Source: Clostridium sp. CAG:632 (GTDB lineage: Bacteria; Bacillota; Clostridia; Lachnospirales; Lachnospiraceae). From it: a stretch of DNA of 55,694 bases. The notes beneath the pieces are model-generated. The model saw nothing but the letters and a program-made list of their open reading frames with translations. It had not been told where the DNA came from and did not search any database. The stretch spans positions 77,139 through 132,832 of the forward strand of contig HF991343.1 in assembly GCA_000431515.1 (NCBI GenBank), written 5' to 3'. Numbering within the stretch: position 1 is the stretch's first letter; every line of letters starts with the position of its first letter. Made by a program: the position numbers and the translations under genes. Below are positions 9,452-17,747 of the stretch, piece after piece.

Positions 9452-10864
9452 TCAGTCAAAACAGCTACTCTCGCAAACTCCGGAAGCCGCCTCATTCTCC
9501 GGTGTTACATCCGTATCCGGTCCGTCTGCTTCCGGTTCTTCCGGCTCTTCTGTATCCGTCATCTGTGATTCAGCCGCTGCGCATTCTTCCTGTGGAAATT
9601 GTGAGAAGCCTGCTATTGCAATCTCCCGTGTCTTATTACATGCCGCTGCCAGATTATCAATCGAGAGAAGCATACTCTCCATATAAGAATTCACATTATC
9701 ACATTGCTCCTGAACCTGCAGCTTTATCATATATACCTGCCGTTCTGTCTCTGCAATCATATTCTTACATTCTTCCCTGGTGCCTTGTGCCAATTCATCA
9801 CACTCCGCCTGAGTCACCCTTGTCAGTTCATCGCATTCTGCCTCTGTCTGGGTCAGTTTCTCTGCCTGCGCATCCTCAGTAGTCCGGATCATCTCCCGAC
9901 ACTTTTCTTCTGTCTGCATCTGCATCTGGTGGCTCTCTTCTTCCGCATCCGCAACAACCTTATCTGCACGTTCCCGTGCCTCAATCAGTGTCTTGGAAAT
10001 AGCTTCATACTTTGATGCAAAGGATGCTTCCCGTTCTTTCATTGTCTCCAGCTCATCCTTAACAGTCTCATACTCTCCGCACTGAGCCTTTGCTTCTTCT
10101 CGTATCTGTGCAATCTGTGTCTCATATTCTGTCTTTGCAGACGCAAGTGCTGCTTCCTGTTCTTCCTTTAATTCCCGGAGCTTGACTTCATAACTCTCCT
10201 GAAGCTCCTGCATGGCTCTGTCTTTTTCCTGTTTTACCGCATCCACCTGTGCTGCCAGTTCTGCCTGGGCCTGCGACGCTCTGCTTTCAATAGCATCTCT
10301 TGCTTTCGACTGCTGCTCCTCCAGATCTGCCTGTGCTCTTGCTTCCTGCTCTGCCAATGCATTCTGTGCAACCGCTGCCTGTTCTTCCTTTTCGGATTCC
10401 AGTCTCGCGAGCTGAGATTCATAATCCGACTTCTGTCGTTCTATTTCCGTAGCCAGAAAATCAGCTCTTGTTTTCTGATCGTCCAGCTGTTTCTGAAGCT
10501 CTGCTGTCCGTTCTTCCAATTCTTTCTGAAGCTGGTCCGCCTGCATACTTTTCTCATCAAAAGAAGCCTGCAGGGCATTCTTCTCAGAAATCTGTGTCTC
10601 CAGCTTATGTTTTGTTGCATCTGTTTCCTCAAATGCATTCTGAAGTTCTAATTTCAGCTTCTCAATATCTTCACTGGCTGCCGACTTCACCTGTTCTTTC
10701 GCTACCTGAAGCGAGCGAACGGTCTCGCTTAATTTCCCAATGGTCGTCTTTAAATCCGCAATATCGTTCTGGTGACTCCGATTAGTCTCCGCTACATACT
10801 CATCTACAACTGCCTTATCGTATCCGCCGAAGGATACTGTCTTAAACATTTCATCCCTTGCCAT
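9452..10864 (-). CDS. DivIVA-like long coiled-coil protein
   Basis: A 470-residue, highly charged protein that is almost entirely coiled coil. The N-terminus MFKTVSFGGYDKAVVDEYV resembles the membrane-binding start of DivIVA/GpsB proteins (GYD-x3-VDEF pattern). From about residue 25 to 400 it runs in Glu/Gln/Lys/Ala-rich heptads, with a local repeat in which AECDEL recurs (about 345-375). The tail is very acidic (EEPEEPEADGPD) and ends with two cysteines. Standard DivIVA is about 150-250 residues, so this is a much longer form. RBS TTAGGAGG precedes the start. It lies upstream of the PAS sensor in the same direction. A polar or division-site scaffold role is inferred only. Confidence 0.65.
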   Translation of the reverse strand: MARDEMFKTVSFGGYDKAVVDEYVAETNRSHQNDIADLKTTIGKLSETVRSLQVAKEQVKSAASEDIEKLKLELQNAFEETDATKHKLETQISEKNALQASFDEKSMQADQLQKELEERTAELQKQLDDQKTRADFLATEIERQKSDYESQLARLESEKEEQAAVAQNALAEQEARAQADLEEQQSKARDAIESRASQAQAELAAQVDAVKQEKDRAMQELQESYEVKLRELKEEQEAALASAKTEYETQIAQIREEAKAQCGEYETVKDELETMKEREASFASKYEAISKTLIEARERADKVVADAEEESHQMQMQTEEKCREMIRTTEDAQAEKLTQTEAECDELTRVTQAECDELAQGTREECKNMIAETERQVYMIKLQVQEQCDNVNSYMESMLLSIDNLAAACNKTREIAIAGFSQFPQEECAAAESQMTDTEEPEEPEADGPDTDVTPENEAASGVCESSCFD

Positions 10865-10941
10865 GTCACGAACCTCCTAACTATTCTATAAACTGGCATA
10901 ATTATATCATAGCAACCTGCAAAATGCACTATAAAAAACAG

Positions 10942-10969
10942 AAAAAGGACCTTATTCCAGGGTCCTTTT
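10942..10969 (-). terminator. Rho-independent terminator after the HIT gene
   Basis: AAAAGGACC and GGTCCTTTT form a stem around a nine-base loop. On the minus strand it is followed by a T-rich run (TTTTTCTGTTTTTT) and lies 35 bp past the HIT gene stop. The A-rich flank on the other side could let it act in both directions. Confidence 0.8.
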
Positions 10970-11003
10970 CTACTATTCCTTTTATGTGCAGTCCTATACG
11001 GTT

Positions 11004-11420
11004 TTATATCTTTTTGCGAATCTCTTTTGCCAGTTCCTGAAGCTCTGTCGGCACCGTTTCTCCCTGTGCCCAGTGAAGATCCACATGATCGCCTTCATAC
11101 CTTGGTATCAAGTGCAGATGAAAATGGAAAACTGTCTGTCCGGCAATAATACCATTGTTCTGCACGATATTCATACCGTCACAATGTAATACACTCTTCA
11201 TTGCTCTTGCTACTTCTGTTGCCAGTGAAAATAACTTTCCGGCTGTTACTGCATCAATATCAAATATATCCTTAAAATGCTCCTTTGGAATAATCAATGC
11301 ATGTCCGCGGTTGGCCGGAGCCACATCCAGAATCACCCGAAAATCACTGTTCTCATATATTGTCGCTGATGGAATTTCTCCATTGGCTATCTTGCAAAAA
11401 ATGCATTCCTTATCTGCCAT
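11004..11420 (-). CDS. HIT family nucleotide hydrolase
   Basis: Histidine triad protein of 138 residues, expected to hydrolyse nucleoside phosphoramidates or adenylated compounds in the cytoplasm. It begins with the zinc-type CIFCKIANGEIPS motif (Cys at 6 and 9), carries GHALIIPKEHF in the middle and the catalytic triad motif HFHLHLIPR near the C-terminus. The ATG at 11420 is chosen over one eight codons upstream because GGGAGGATACAACG precedes it. It stands alone between its own promoter and a terminator. Confidence 0.92.
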   Translation of the reverse strand: MADKECIFCKIANGEIPSATIYENSDFRVILDVAPANRGHALIIPKEHFKDIFDIDAVTAGKLFSLATEVARAMKSVLHCDGMNIVQNNGIIAGQTVFHFHLHLIPRYEGDHVDLHWAQGETVPTELQELAKEIRKKI

Positions 11421-11451
11421 CGTTGTATCCTCCCTTATAGTCACTTGTTTT

Positions 11452-11480
11452 ATTGTAAACCGAATTTCTTAATTTTACAA
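11452..11480 (-). promoter_or_regulatory. Sigma-A type promoter of the HIT gene
   Basis: On the minus strand TTGTAA (11475-11480) and TACAAT (11452-11457) are spaced by 17 bp, 31 bp before the start codon. Confidence 0.65.
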
Positions 11481-11551
11481 GGGATTTTTATCAGGAATCT
11501 GCCTCCCTGAATCGACATGGCCTCATCTCTCATCCTGTATTAAGCCGTATT

Positions 11552-12031
11552 CTAGGCTTTCAATCCACGGTTAGGGTCACCCGCCGGATCAACACTTTCA
11601 TTCAGGTATCCTCTGCCGTATGTAAGTCCGGCATATACCTGCTGTACATGTTCCATCAATGGTTCTTCCGTATCGGTCTCTGCCAGTTTTTCAAACGAAG
11701 TCCGGAGCTTGTTCAGATATCCGGCACATTCGTCCAGATTGACCGGCTGTTTTTTCACAATAGAGAGTAATAATTGTTTATTTATGAACAAATACAACGA
11801 CATGACATCATATCCTGTCTGATTCTCCATCTTTGACATTGACATCAGTTCCTGCAGAAACGACTGTGCCTGCAGAATTGACCGTTCAAATTCCTCTGCC
11901 CGGTCGGCTTTATATGCTGTCTTTCCCTCTTCTATGTATATACTCGTAAGTTCATACAAAATTACCGCCAGACCTGAAGTATTCGCCTGTGTAATTCGTT
12001 TTGTATAAACCTGAATCTGTTCTTTTGTCAT
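11552..12031 (-). CDS. fliS: FliS-like flagellar export chaperone
   Basis: A 159-residue helical protein resembling FliS, the chaperone that binds the C-terminus of flagellin before export. The N-terminal pattern YTKRITQANTSGLAVILYEL matches the FliS start, followed by helices typical of the four-helix bundle and a C-terminal GLTYGRGYLNESVD segment. It is longer than typical FliS (about 125-135 residues) by a tail ending GDPNRGLKA. The start at 12031 follows GGGAGGAG. It is monocistronic, about 4 kb from the flagellin gene, and not next to fliD in this window. Identification rests on the N-terminal motif and fold pattern. Confidence 0.75.
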   Translation of the reverse strand: MTKEQIQVYTKRITQANTSGLAVILYELTSIYIEEGKTAYKADRAEEFERSILQAQSFLQELMSMSKMENQTGYDVMSLYLFINKQLLLSIVKKQPVNLDECAGYLNKLRTSFEKLAETDTEEPLMEHVQQVYAGLTYGRGYLNESVDPAGDPNRGLKA

Positions 12032-12060
12032 AATCTCCTCCCGCAAAAAGAATTATTCAG

Positions 12061-12089
12061 ATTATACCGCAATTTCACCGGTTTGTTAA
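12061..12089 (-). promoter_or_regulatory. Sigma-A type promoter of fliS
   Basis: On the minus strand TTAACA (12084-12089) and TATAAT (12061-12066) lie 17 bp apart. The -10 box is 29 bp before the fliS start codon. Confidence 0.7.
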
Positions 12090-12114
12090 TAACCTTTCAA
12101 GACTTTCAGCTACA

Positions 12115-13026
12115 TTATATGATTCTCTTCTTCTTAAAAATCACGATACATATGACAATAACAGCCATACATAACGCAATCACTCCCGGATATCCGTGTT
12201 CCAGCTCCGGCATATTTTTAAAATTCATTCCATACCAACTGGTAATCAGTGTCATAGGAAAGAAAATAGTGGAAATCACCGTTAGAAACTGCATATTTTT
12301 ATTCTGCTCCGCATCCACCTGAGACTGATATGCATCCCGGATCTGCTGTGCATACTGTAATAAGTGACTGGTTTTTCCCATCAGCCGATCTGCACGGTCT
12401 GCCACGATTCCAAAGTATTTCACCTGCTTTTTTGCAAAGAAATGATTCTCGTTTTCTTCCAGTTCTTTTCCCATATCCATCAACTGATCATAATAGCCGT
12501 TCAGGGTCAGAAGTTCCTTCCGGATTGGCATAATGTTACTCTGGAACCCTGCCGGCTTTCCGCCCATAACCTGTTCCTCCATATCCATTAACTGACGTTC
12601 ATATTGGCTTAGCATTTCAAGATCCTTATTTATGATCTGGTTCAGAAAATGATACAGAAATTGCTCTCTTGTCATTCGCTGTCTGATCTTTTTCCTTTGA
12701 ATCGCCAGTATCATCCGCTTCGCATAATCATCATTATCTATAATCACAATATGACGTTCATTGATAAAAAATAAAATTCGATGATGGGCATCCTGCATTC
12801 GAATCAGCTTAGGAATATATAACGAGCCGGCCAGGCAATCCGGCTGTGCTTCTATCTTACAGAATCCAACCTCTGTAAGACTGATTTCTCCTTCATAATT
12901 CATCTCCGCCAGTGCCAGAGCCTCCGTTGCCTGCTTCGTATTGGATACAAAAACTACCGATGTGATTTCCGAAAGCTGCGAACTGTCAATTTCCTCCAGT
13001 GCTTCTCCGAGTGCAAGTATTGTCAA
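12115..13026 (-). CDS. corA: CorA family magnesium/divalent cation transporter
   Basis: CorA-type membrane channel of 303 residues. A cytoplasmic N-terminal domain and long stalk helices (about 130-240) lead to two C-terminal transmembrane segments; the signature YGMNFKNMPEL follows the first one, and the protein ends in a basic KKKR tail. The start is a TTG at 13026 that overlaps the ppk stop (TTGA) and is preceded by AGGAGGGAG, so translation is coupled to ppk. Polyphosphate is a strong Mg2+ chelator, which makes co-expression of ppk with a Mg2+ channel meaningful, though the substrate could also be Co2+ or Ni2+. Confidence 0.88.
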   Translation of the reverse strand: MTILALGEALEEIDSSQLSEITSVVFVSNTKQATEALALAEMNYEGEISLTEVGFCKIEAQPDCLAGSLYIPKLIRMQDAHHRILFFINERHIVIIDNDDYAKRMILAIQRKKIRQRMTREQFLYHFLNQIINKDLEMLSQYERQLMDMEEQVMGGKPAGFQSNIMPIRKELLTLNGYYDQLMDMGKELEENENHFFAKKQVKYFGIVADRADRLMGKTSHLLQYAQQIRDAYQSQVDAEQNKNMQFLTVISTIFFPMTLITSWYGMNFKNMPELEHGYPGVIALCMAVIVICIVIFKKKRII

Positions 13027-15128
13027 TGTTCTCCCTCCTGCTCACCGTTTGTCTGTTCGTCACTTGTCTGTCCGCTGCCTGTCTGTGCATAAGCCTGTGC
13101 ATAGAAGGTTTCCTGTGAGTTTACTGCCTTTTTACTTCCTGCTTCCAATCGGATATAGTTTCCATCCGGCTGCATTTGACGTGCCTGCACATTATCCGAC
13201 AACATGATCCGGAACATATCCAGAATCCGTTTCCGGACTTTTACATCATAAACCGGAGCTGCAACCTCTACCCGGTGAATCGTGTTGCGTGTCATAAAAT
13301 CCGCAGATGCAATATAAACCTTCTGTGTTTCTTCCGTACCGAAAATATAAACTCTGGAATGTTCCAGATATCTTCCTACAATACTGATGATGCGGATATT
13401 TTCTGTCATATCCGGTATTCCCGGAACAAGACAACAAATACCGCGGACGATCATATCAATTCTGACACCTTCCTTTGATGCACGGATTAGCCGATCCATA
13501 ATCTTCTTATCAGTCAGCGAGTTAATCTTGATACCGATATAAGCCGGTTCTCCCTGCTGTGCCTTCGCTATCTCTTCATCAATCATACGAAGAACCTTAT
13601 TTTGAAGACAATTCGGTGCTACCAACAATTCCTGTGTTTCTTCCACAATCTCGCCTTTTGCGAGTGCCTGAAATACTCCTGCAGCCTCCTGGCCGATTCC
13701 CTGATCATATGTCATCAATGACAGATCTGTATACAACCTTGATGTTTTTTCATTATAATTTCCGGTTCCGATCTGTGTATAATATTCTGCCTGTCCTTCT
13801 TCATTTTTGCGGATGATCAGACACATCTTGGAATGCACCTTATAGCCGTCCAGTCCGTAAATCACCTGGCAGCCTGCATCTTCAAGCCGTCTGGACCACT
13901 CAATATTATTCTCCTCATCAAATCTGGCCTTTAATTCCACCAATACAAGAACATCTATGCCATTCTCCGCTGCCTCAATCAAAGCCTCCACGATCTTACT
14001 CTGTCTGGCCACACGGTATAATGTCATCTTAATCGCAATTACATCCGGATCATTTGCTACCTGATGAAGCATCTCAAGAAATGGCTTCATGCTTTCATAC
14101 GGATAAGACAGCAGTTTATCTTCCTTCCGTATCTGCGGCAGGATTGGCTGCTGCAGATCAAATGCCGGTGATTTCTGCGGAATCCTTTTTTCAAAAAACA
14201 GCTCCGGAATATGTCTTAAAATATCCTGTATCTGAAACAGAAAAGACATTTCAAGCGGTGTATTGTTTCGGAATACATATCTCGTATCCACATCCAGATA
14301 CCGGCATAATGTATCTATAATTTCTCCATCGAGATCTCTGGATAATTCCAGGCGCACCGGCGACAGCCGTTTTCTCTTCTTGATCAACGCAGCCATAAAC
14401 TCCCGGTAATCCAGATCCTCATCGTTCATAACATCCGGATCGATATCCGCATTCCGCGTTACCCGGAGCAGAGACTTTGCTTTAACATGGTACCCCTTAA
14501 ATACTTTCGGCATAAAATGCAAGAGAAGTTCTTCTGCCAGCATATACGTCCCGGCTTCAGACGGAACTGCGATCAACCGTGGGAATACACTGGATGTACA
14601 CGGAATAATTCCCAGTTTTTCTTTTCCGTTCTTGCCTTCCAGTACTGCCACTGCATAAATTTCCCGATTCTTCAGAAATGGAAATGGCTGTTTTTTTCCT
14701 ACCATAGTCGGTGCGATCAAAGGAGCAATTTCATCATCATAATATTGTTCCAGCTCCTCGCTCTTCTTCCGGTTGATCTTATGAAAATCCACCAGCCGGA
14801 ATCCATACGGTTCTAATTGTGCCATCAGCAATTCATATACAGTTTCCTTACGCATATTCAATTTCTGCACCTGTTTTAAAATCGCGCGGATCTGTTCTTC
14901 CGGTGTCATATTGGATTTATTATCTTTCGCCAACGGCGATAATAGCATCTGATCGATCAGGGAGCCTACCCGAACCATAAAAAATTCATCCAGATTACTC
15001 TGATAGATAGAAACAAATGATAGGCGTTCGCAAAGCGGCACCTGTTCCGATTCCGCTTCTTCCAGCACCCGTTCATTAAATTTCAGCCAGGACAACTCCC
15101 GATTCATATACACATCGTTACTCTTCAT
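13023..15128 (-). CDS. ppk1: Polyphosphate kinase 1
   Basis: PPK1 of 701 residues, a cytoplasmic enzyme that makes polyphosphate from ATP. The N-terminal domain begins MNRELSWLKFNERVLEEA, the head domain follows, and two phospholipase-D-like catalytic domains include the motif YKVHSKMCLI (the family's phosphohistidine region) and GTGNYNEKTSRLYTDLSLM, with a second DFMTRNTIHRVEVA motif near the C-terminus. The tail after about residue 660 is rich in Gln/Ser/Gly and not conserved in the family. It is followed by a coupled corA. Upstream sequence to the divergent HD gene holds TATGAT-like boxes but no clear promoter for ppk1. Confidence 0.95.
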   Translation of the reverse strand: MKSNDVYMNRELSWLKFNERVLEEAESEQVPLCERLSFVSIYQSNLDEFFMVRVGSLIDQMLLSPLAKDNKSNMTPEEQIRAILKQVQKLNMRKETVYELLMAQLEPYGFRLVDFHKINRKKSEELEQYYDDEIAPLIAPTMVGKKQPFPFLKNREIYAVAVLEGKNGKEKLGIIPCTSSVFPRLIAVPSEAGTYMLAEELLLHFMPKVFKGYHVKAKSLLRVTRNADIDPDVMNDEDLDYREFMAALIKKRKRLSPVRLELSRDLDGEIIDTLCRYLDVDTRYVFRNNTPLEMSFLFQIQDILRHIPELFFEKRIPQKSPAFDLQQPILPQIRKEDKLLSYPYESMKPFLEMLHQVANDPDVIAIKMTLYRVARQSKIVEALIEAAENGIDVLVLVELKARFDEENNIEWSRRLEDAGCQVIYGLDGYKVHSKMCLIIRKNEEGQAEYYTQIGTGNYNEKTSRLYTDLSLMTYDQGIGQEAAGVFQALAKGEIVEETQELLVAPNCLQNKVLRMIDEEIAKAQQGEPAYIGIKINSLTDKKIMDRLIRASKEGVRIDMIVRGICCLVPGIPDMTENIRIISIVGRYLEHSRVYIFGTEETQKVYIASADFMTRNTIHRVEVAAPVYDVKVRKRILDMFRIMLSDNVQARQMQPDGNYIRLEAGSKKAVNSQETFYAQAYAQTGSGQTSDEQTNGEQEGEH

Positions 15129-15312
15129 CTCTACCGCTCCTTATATTCCTTATACCTGACATGTATCATACAGCTTAGCCTCTGCTTTATGCGTATCATA
15201 CAATTTATTGCCAGTTTAATAATGTTCTGTAAAAGTTATGCATTTCCTATGTGAATTTCATGTAAAATCCATCGTTTTCTCTTCTCACTTATCTGATTTT
15301 CTATCCGAAACG

Positions 15313-15341
15313 TTGAGTGTGATTTCCTATCGTGGTATACT
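15313..15341 (+). promoter_or_regulatory. Sigma-A type promoter of the HD-domain gene
   Basis: TTGAGT (15313-15318) and TATACT (15336-15341) are spaced by 17 bp, about 30 bp before the start codon. It lies in the 243-bp gap divergent from ppk1; nothing else is recognised in that gap. Confidence 0.65.
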
Positions 15342-15371
15342 TTATATTTATATAAATGGGAGGTGTCGTAA

Positions 15372-16031
15372 ATGAAGATAACATTTGAAGAGATAAAAAA
15401 AAATGAAGCAATTAATACCTATATTCAGAAAGCTGATGAATCTCTAATTGCTCTCGGCTTCACGGAACACAGCTTTACACATGTCACCCGGGTTGCAGAG
15501 TTGGCAAGTAAGATTCTGCTGACTCTCGGCTATTCAGAGCGTGATGCGGAGCTGGCACGGATTGCAGGATATCTGCACGATATCGGAAATGTTGTCAATC
15601 GGACCGATCATGCCCAATCCGGTGCCGTTATGGCCTTCCGTATTCTGGATAAGATGGGTGCAGACCCGGAAGACATTGCAACCATCATTACAGCTATCGG
15701 AAACCACGATGAATCCACTGCCTATCCGGTAAATCCGATTGCAGCGGCCCTGATTCTGGCTGATAAGACGGATGTCCGTTCCTCCAGAGTCCGAAATCAG
15801 GATATTGCCAACTTTGATATCCACGACCGCGTAAACTATTCCGTAAAAAAGAGCCGGGTGGAAATCGTAAAGGATTCCCACATCCAGCTCAGTTTAAAAA
15901 TCGATACAAATATCTGTGCGGTTATGGACTATTTTGAAATCTTCTTAAACCGCATGGTTCTATGTCGGAAAGCTGCCGAAAAACTCGGCATCGAATTCTG
16001 GCTTATTATCAACAGTCAGCGTTTAATCTAG
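15372..16031 (+). CDS. HD-domain phosphohydrolase
   Basis: A soluble protein of 219 residues with an HD-superfamily metal-binding fold. The motif FTHVTRVAELA (first His, residue about 37), YLHDIGNVVNRTDHAQSGA (HD pair at about 68-69) and GNHDES, then ADKTDVRSSRVR, give the expected H...HD...D ligand order. The C-terminal half (about 150-219) is not assigned. The substrate is unknown; it has no GYP motif. It is divergent from ppk1 and its stop overlaps that of the flagellin gene on the other strand by the four bases CTAG. The start has GGGAGGTG upstream. Confidence 0.8.
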   Translation: MKITFEEIKKNEAINTYIQKADESLIALGFTEHSFTHVTRVAELASKILLTLGYSERDAELARIAGYLHDIGNVVNRTDHAQSGAVMAFRILDKMGADPEDIATIITAIGNHDESTAYPVNPIAAALILADKTDVRSSRVRNQDIANFDIHDRVNYSVKKSRVEIVKDSHIQLSLKIDTNICAVMDYFEIFLNRMVLCRKAAEKLGIEFWLIINSQRLI

Positions 16032-17557
16032 CCCTGCTGTAATAACTGCAGAATGCTCTCCGGATGTGCATTGGCCTTCGCCAGCATATTCGTTGCTGTC
16101 TGTGTCAGCAGGTTCTGCTGTGTATAATTGGTCATTTCTTCTGCCATATCACAATCCATGATTCTGGAAAGTGAATTCGTCATGCTCTCCTCTGATACAT
16201 CCAGATTATCTTCTGTATGTTCCAGACGATTCTGATATGCTCCCAGTTTCGCTCTGACATCCGATACTTTTTGAATTGCCTCTTCTATTTTATCAATCGC
16301 TTCTCTGGCATCAGAGGAAGAAACGACATTTATATTATCCAGGCCAAGCAGCTTCGGTGACATATTCGGTATCGTCACGGTCATGGTCTCCTCCTGATTA
16401 GCACCGATCTGGAATACCATCTGTCCGGCACTGATCACCTCTATCTCTGCATCAAATGCAGTTCCGCCTGTTGCAGTCGCTGTACCGCCTGCTGCCATGG
16501 TCGGATCCCGGAATTTCGTTTCACAGGCTCCCTGTCTTGCTTCCAGAACCATTTCAAATCCACTGCTGTCTTTCACCGTAATCTGATTTCCAGAGCCTGT
16601 TATTGTCGCAGTCGGGGAAAATCCATTCGCTAATGTTGCCTGTACATCCGTACCGGTCACAATACTGTCACTGATCCCAAGCAGATTACTTAACTGTTTA
16701 TTACTGCAGGATAATTCTATCCGTTCTTCTGAGCCGTAATAATCTGATACAATAACCAGCTGTCCGCCATTTCCAAATTCATTGCTGCTCGGAACATAGC
16801 CTGCGTTTTCCGGCAATCCCGCTGTGGTATCCAGATCATCAGCCGTAAATACTTTGTTACCGGTCCAGTCACATAAATTCTGTATCTTTGCATAAACTTC
16901 CTCAGCAGTATCGCCTTCTTGAATTTCTACCGACTCACCATTCAGCATGATCACGCCGGCCTGCTCCTTTGTAATCTTATCTCCGGCACCCATAGCAAGC
17001 GCACCACCTACCGATACAGCCTGTCTTGCATCCTGTGTGATCCGGATGCCATATGTGTCCAGATTCACCGAATCTGATATTTCCAACGTACTGACTCCTT
17101 TTACAACTACTCCGGTATCAATATACGTAGCACGTCCAATGTCTCCGTTCAACAGCTTCTTCTGGTTAAACTGTGTTGTATCCGAAATTCTCTGGATTTC
17201 TTCATTCATAACCTCAATTTCATCCTGGATCGTCTGTCGATCCTCCGGACAGTTGGTGTCATTAGCCGCCTTAACTGCAAGCTCCCGCATCCGCTGCAGC
17301 ATTGCATGAACTTCCGTCAATGCTCCTTCTGCTGTTTCAATTGCAGAAATACCATCTCCTGCGTTCCGATTCGCCTGCTGCAGTCCTCGAATCTGTGTAC
17401 GCATTTTCTGTGAAATAGCCAGACCGGCTGAATCATCCTTTGCATGATTGATCCGATATCCGGAAGACAACCGTTGAATTGCGGTTGCCATAGCATTATG
17501 ATTATTATTTAATGTGTTATTGGCAATCATTGCCGTGATATTATGATTAATTCTCAT
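16028..17557 (-). CDS. fliC: Flagellin
   Basis: Flagellin of 509 residues, the filament subunit. The N-terminal D0/D1 region starts MRINHNITAMIANNTLNNN and includes RLSSGYRINHAKDDSAGLAI; the C-terminal D1/D0 region includes LGAYQNRLEHTEDNL, MDCDMAEEM and ends with ILQLLQQG. The middle (about 170-410) is a variable surface-exposed region. The start at 17557 is supported by AAGGGGTG; a longer frame 14 codons upstream has no support. A sigma-D type promoter lies about 90 bp upstream, so it is expected to be a late flagellar gene. The 3' end has no terminator hairpin before the convergent HD gene, with which it overlaps by four bases. Confidence 0.95.
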   Translation of the reverse strand: MRINHNITAMIANNTLNNNHNAMATAIQRLSSGYRINHAKDDSAGLAISQKMRTQIRGLQQANRNAGDGISAIETAEGALTEVHAMLQRMRELAVKAANDTNCPEDRQTIQDEIEVMNEEIQRISDTTQFNQKKLLNGDIGRATYIDTGVVVKGVSTLEISDSVNLDTYGIRITQDARQAVSVGGALAMGAGDKITKEQAGVIMLNGESVEIQEGDTAEEVYAKIQNLCDWTGNKVFTADDLDTTAGLPENAGYVPSSNEFGNGGQLVIVSDYYGSEERIELSCSNKQLSNLLGISDSIVTGTDVQATLANGFSPTATITGSGNQITVKDSSGFEMVLEARQGACETKFRDPTMAAGGTATATGGTAFDAEIEVISAGQMVFQIGANQEETMTVTIPNMSPKLLGLDNINVVSSSDAREAIDKIEEAIQKVSDVRAKLGAYQNRLEHTEDNLDVSEESMTNSLSRIMDCDMAEEMTNYTQQNLLTQTATNMLAKANAHPESILQLLQQG

Positions 17558-17643
17558 TCTTACACCCCTTTTGATCAGAGGTTCTTCATAAGCCATCATC
17601 CTTGATCCGTTATTCCGAAACCTGATTTTTTCTTATGATTAAA

Positions 17644-17670
17644 ATATCGGCCGGATTGCAGAAAATCTTA
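17644..17670 (-). promoter_or_regulatory. Sigma-D (sigma-28) promoter of flagellin
   Basis: On the minus strand TAAG (17667-17670), 15 bp spacer, GCCGATAT (17644-17651). The -10 box matches the Bacillus sigma-D consensus GCCGATAT exactly and the -35 box matches TAAA in three of four bases. Confidence 0.85.
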
Positions 17671-17747
17671 ACATACCGGTTGTACTTTCCTGTTTATATT
17701 TCTATTTTTCAATCCGGATTCCCGGTGCATTATCATATAATTTTGCT

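Noticed and set aside
15534..15881. Antisense frame opposite the HD gene
   Set aside because: Shadow frame; the sense strand carries the HD metal-binding motif and a promoter.
17558..17599. Longer N-terminus for flagellin
   Set aside because: The added 14 residues are not flagellin-like and the shorter start has the ribosome site.
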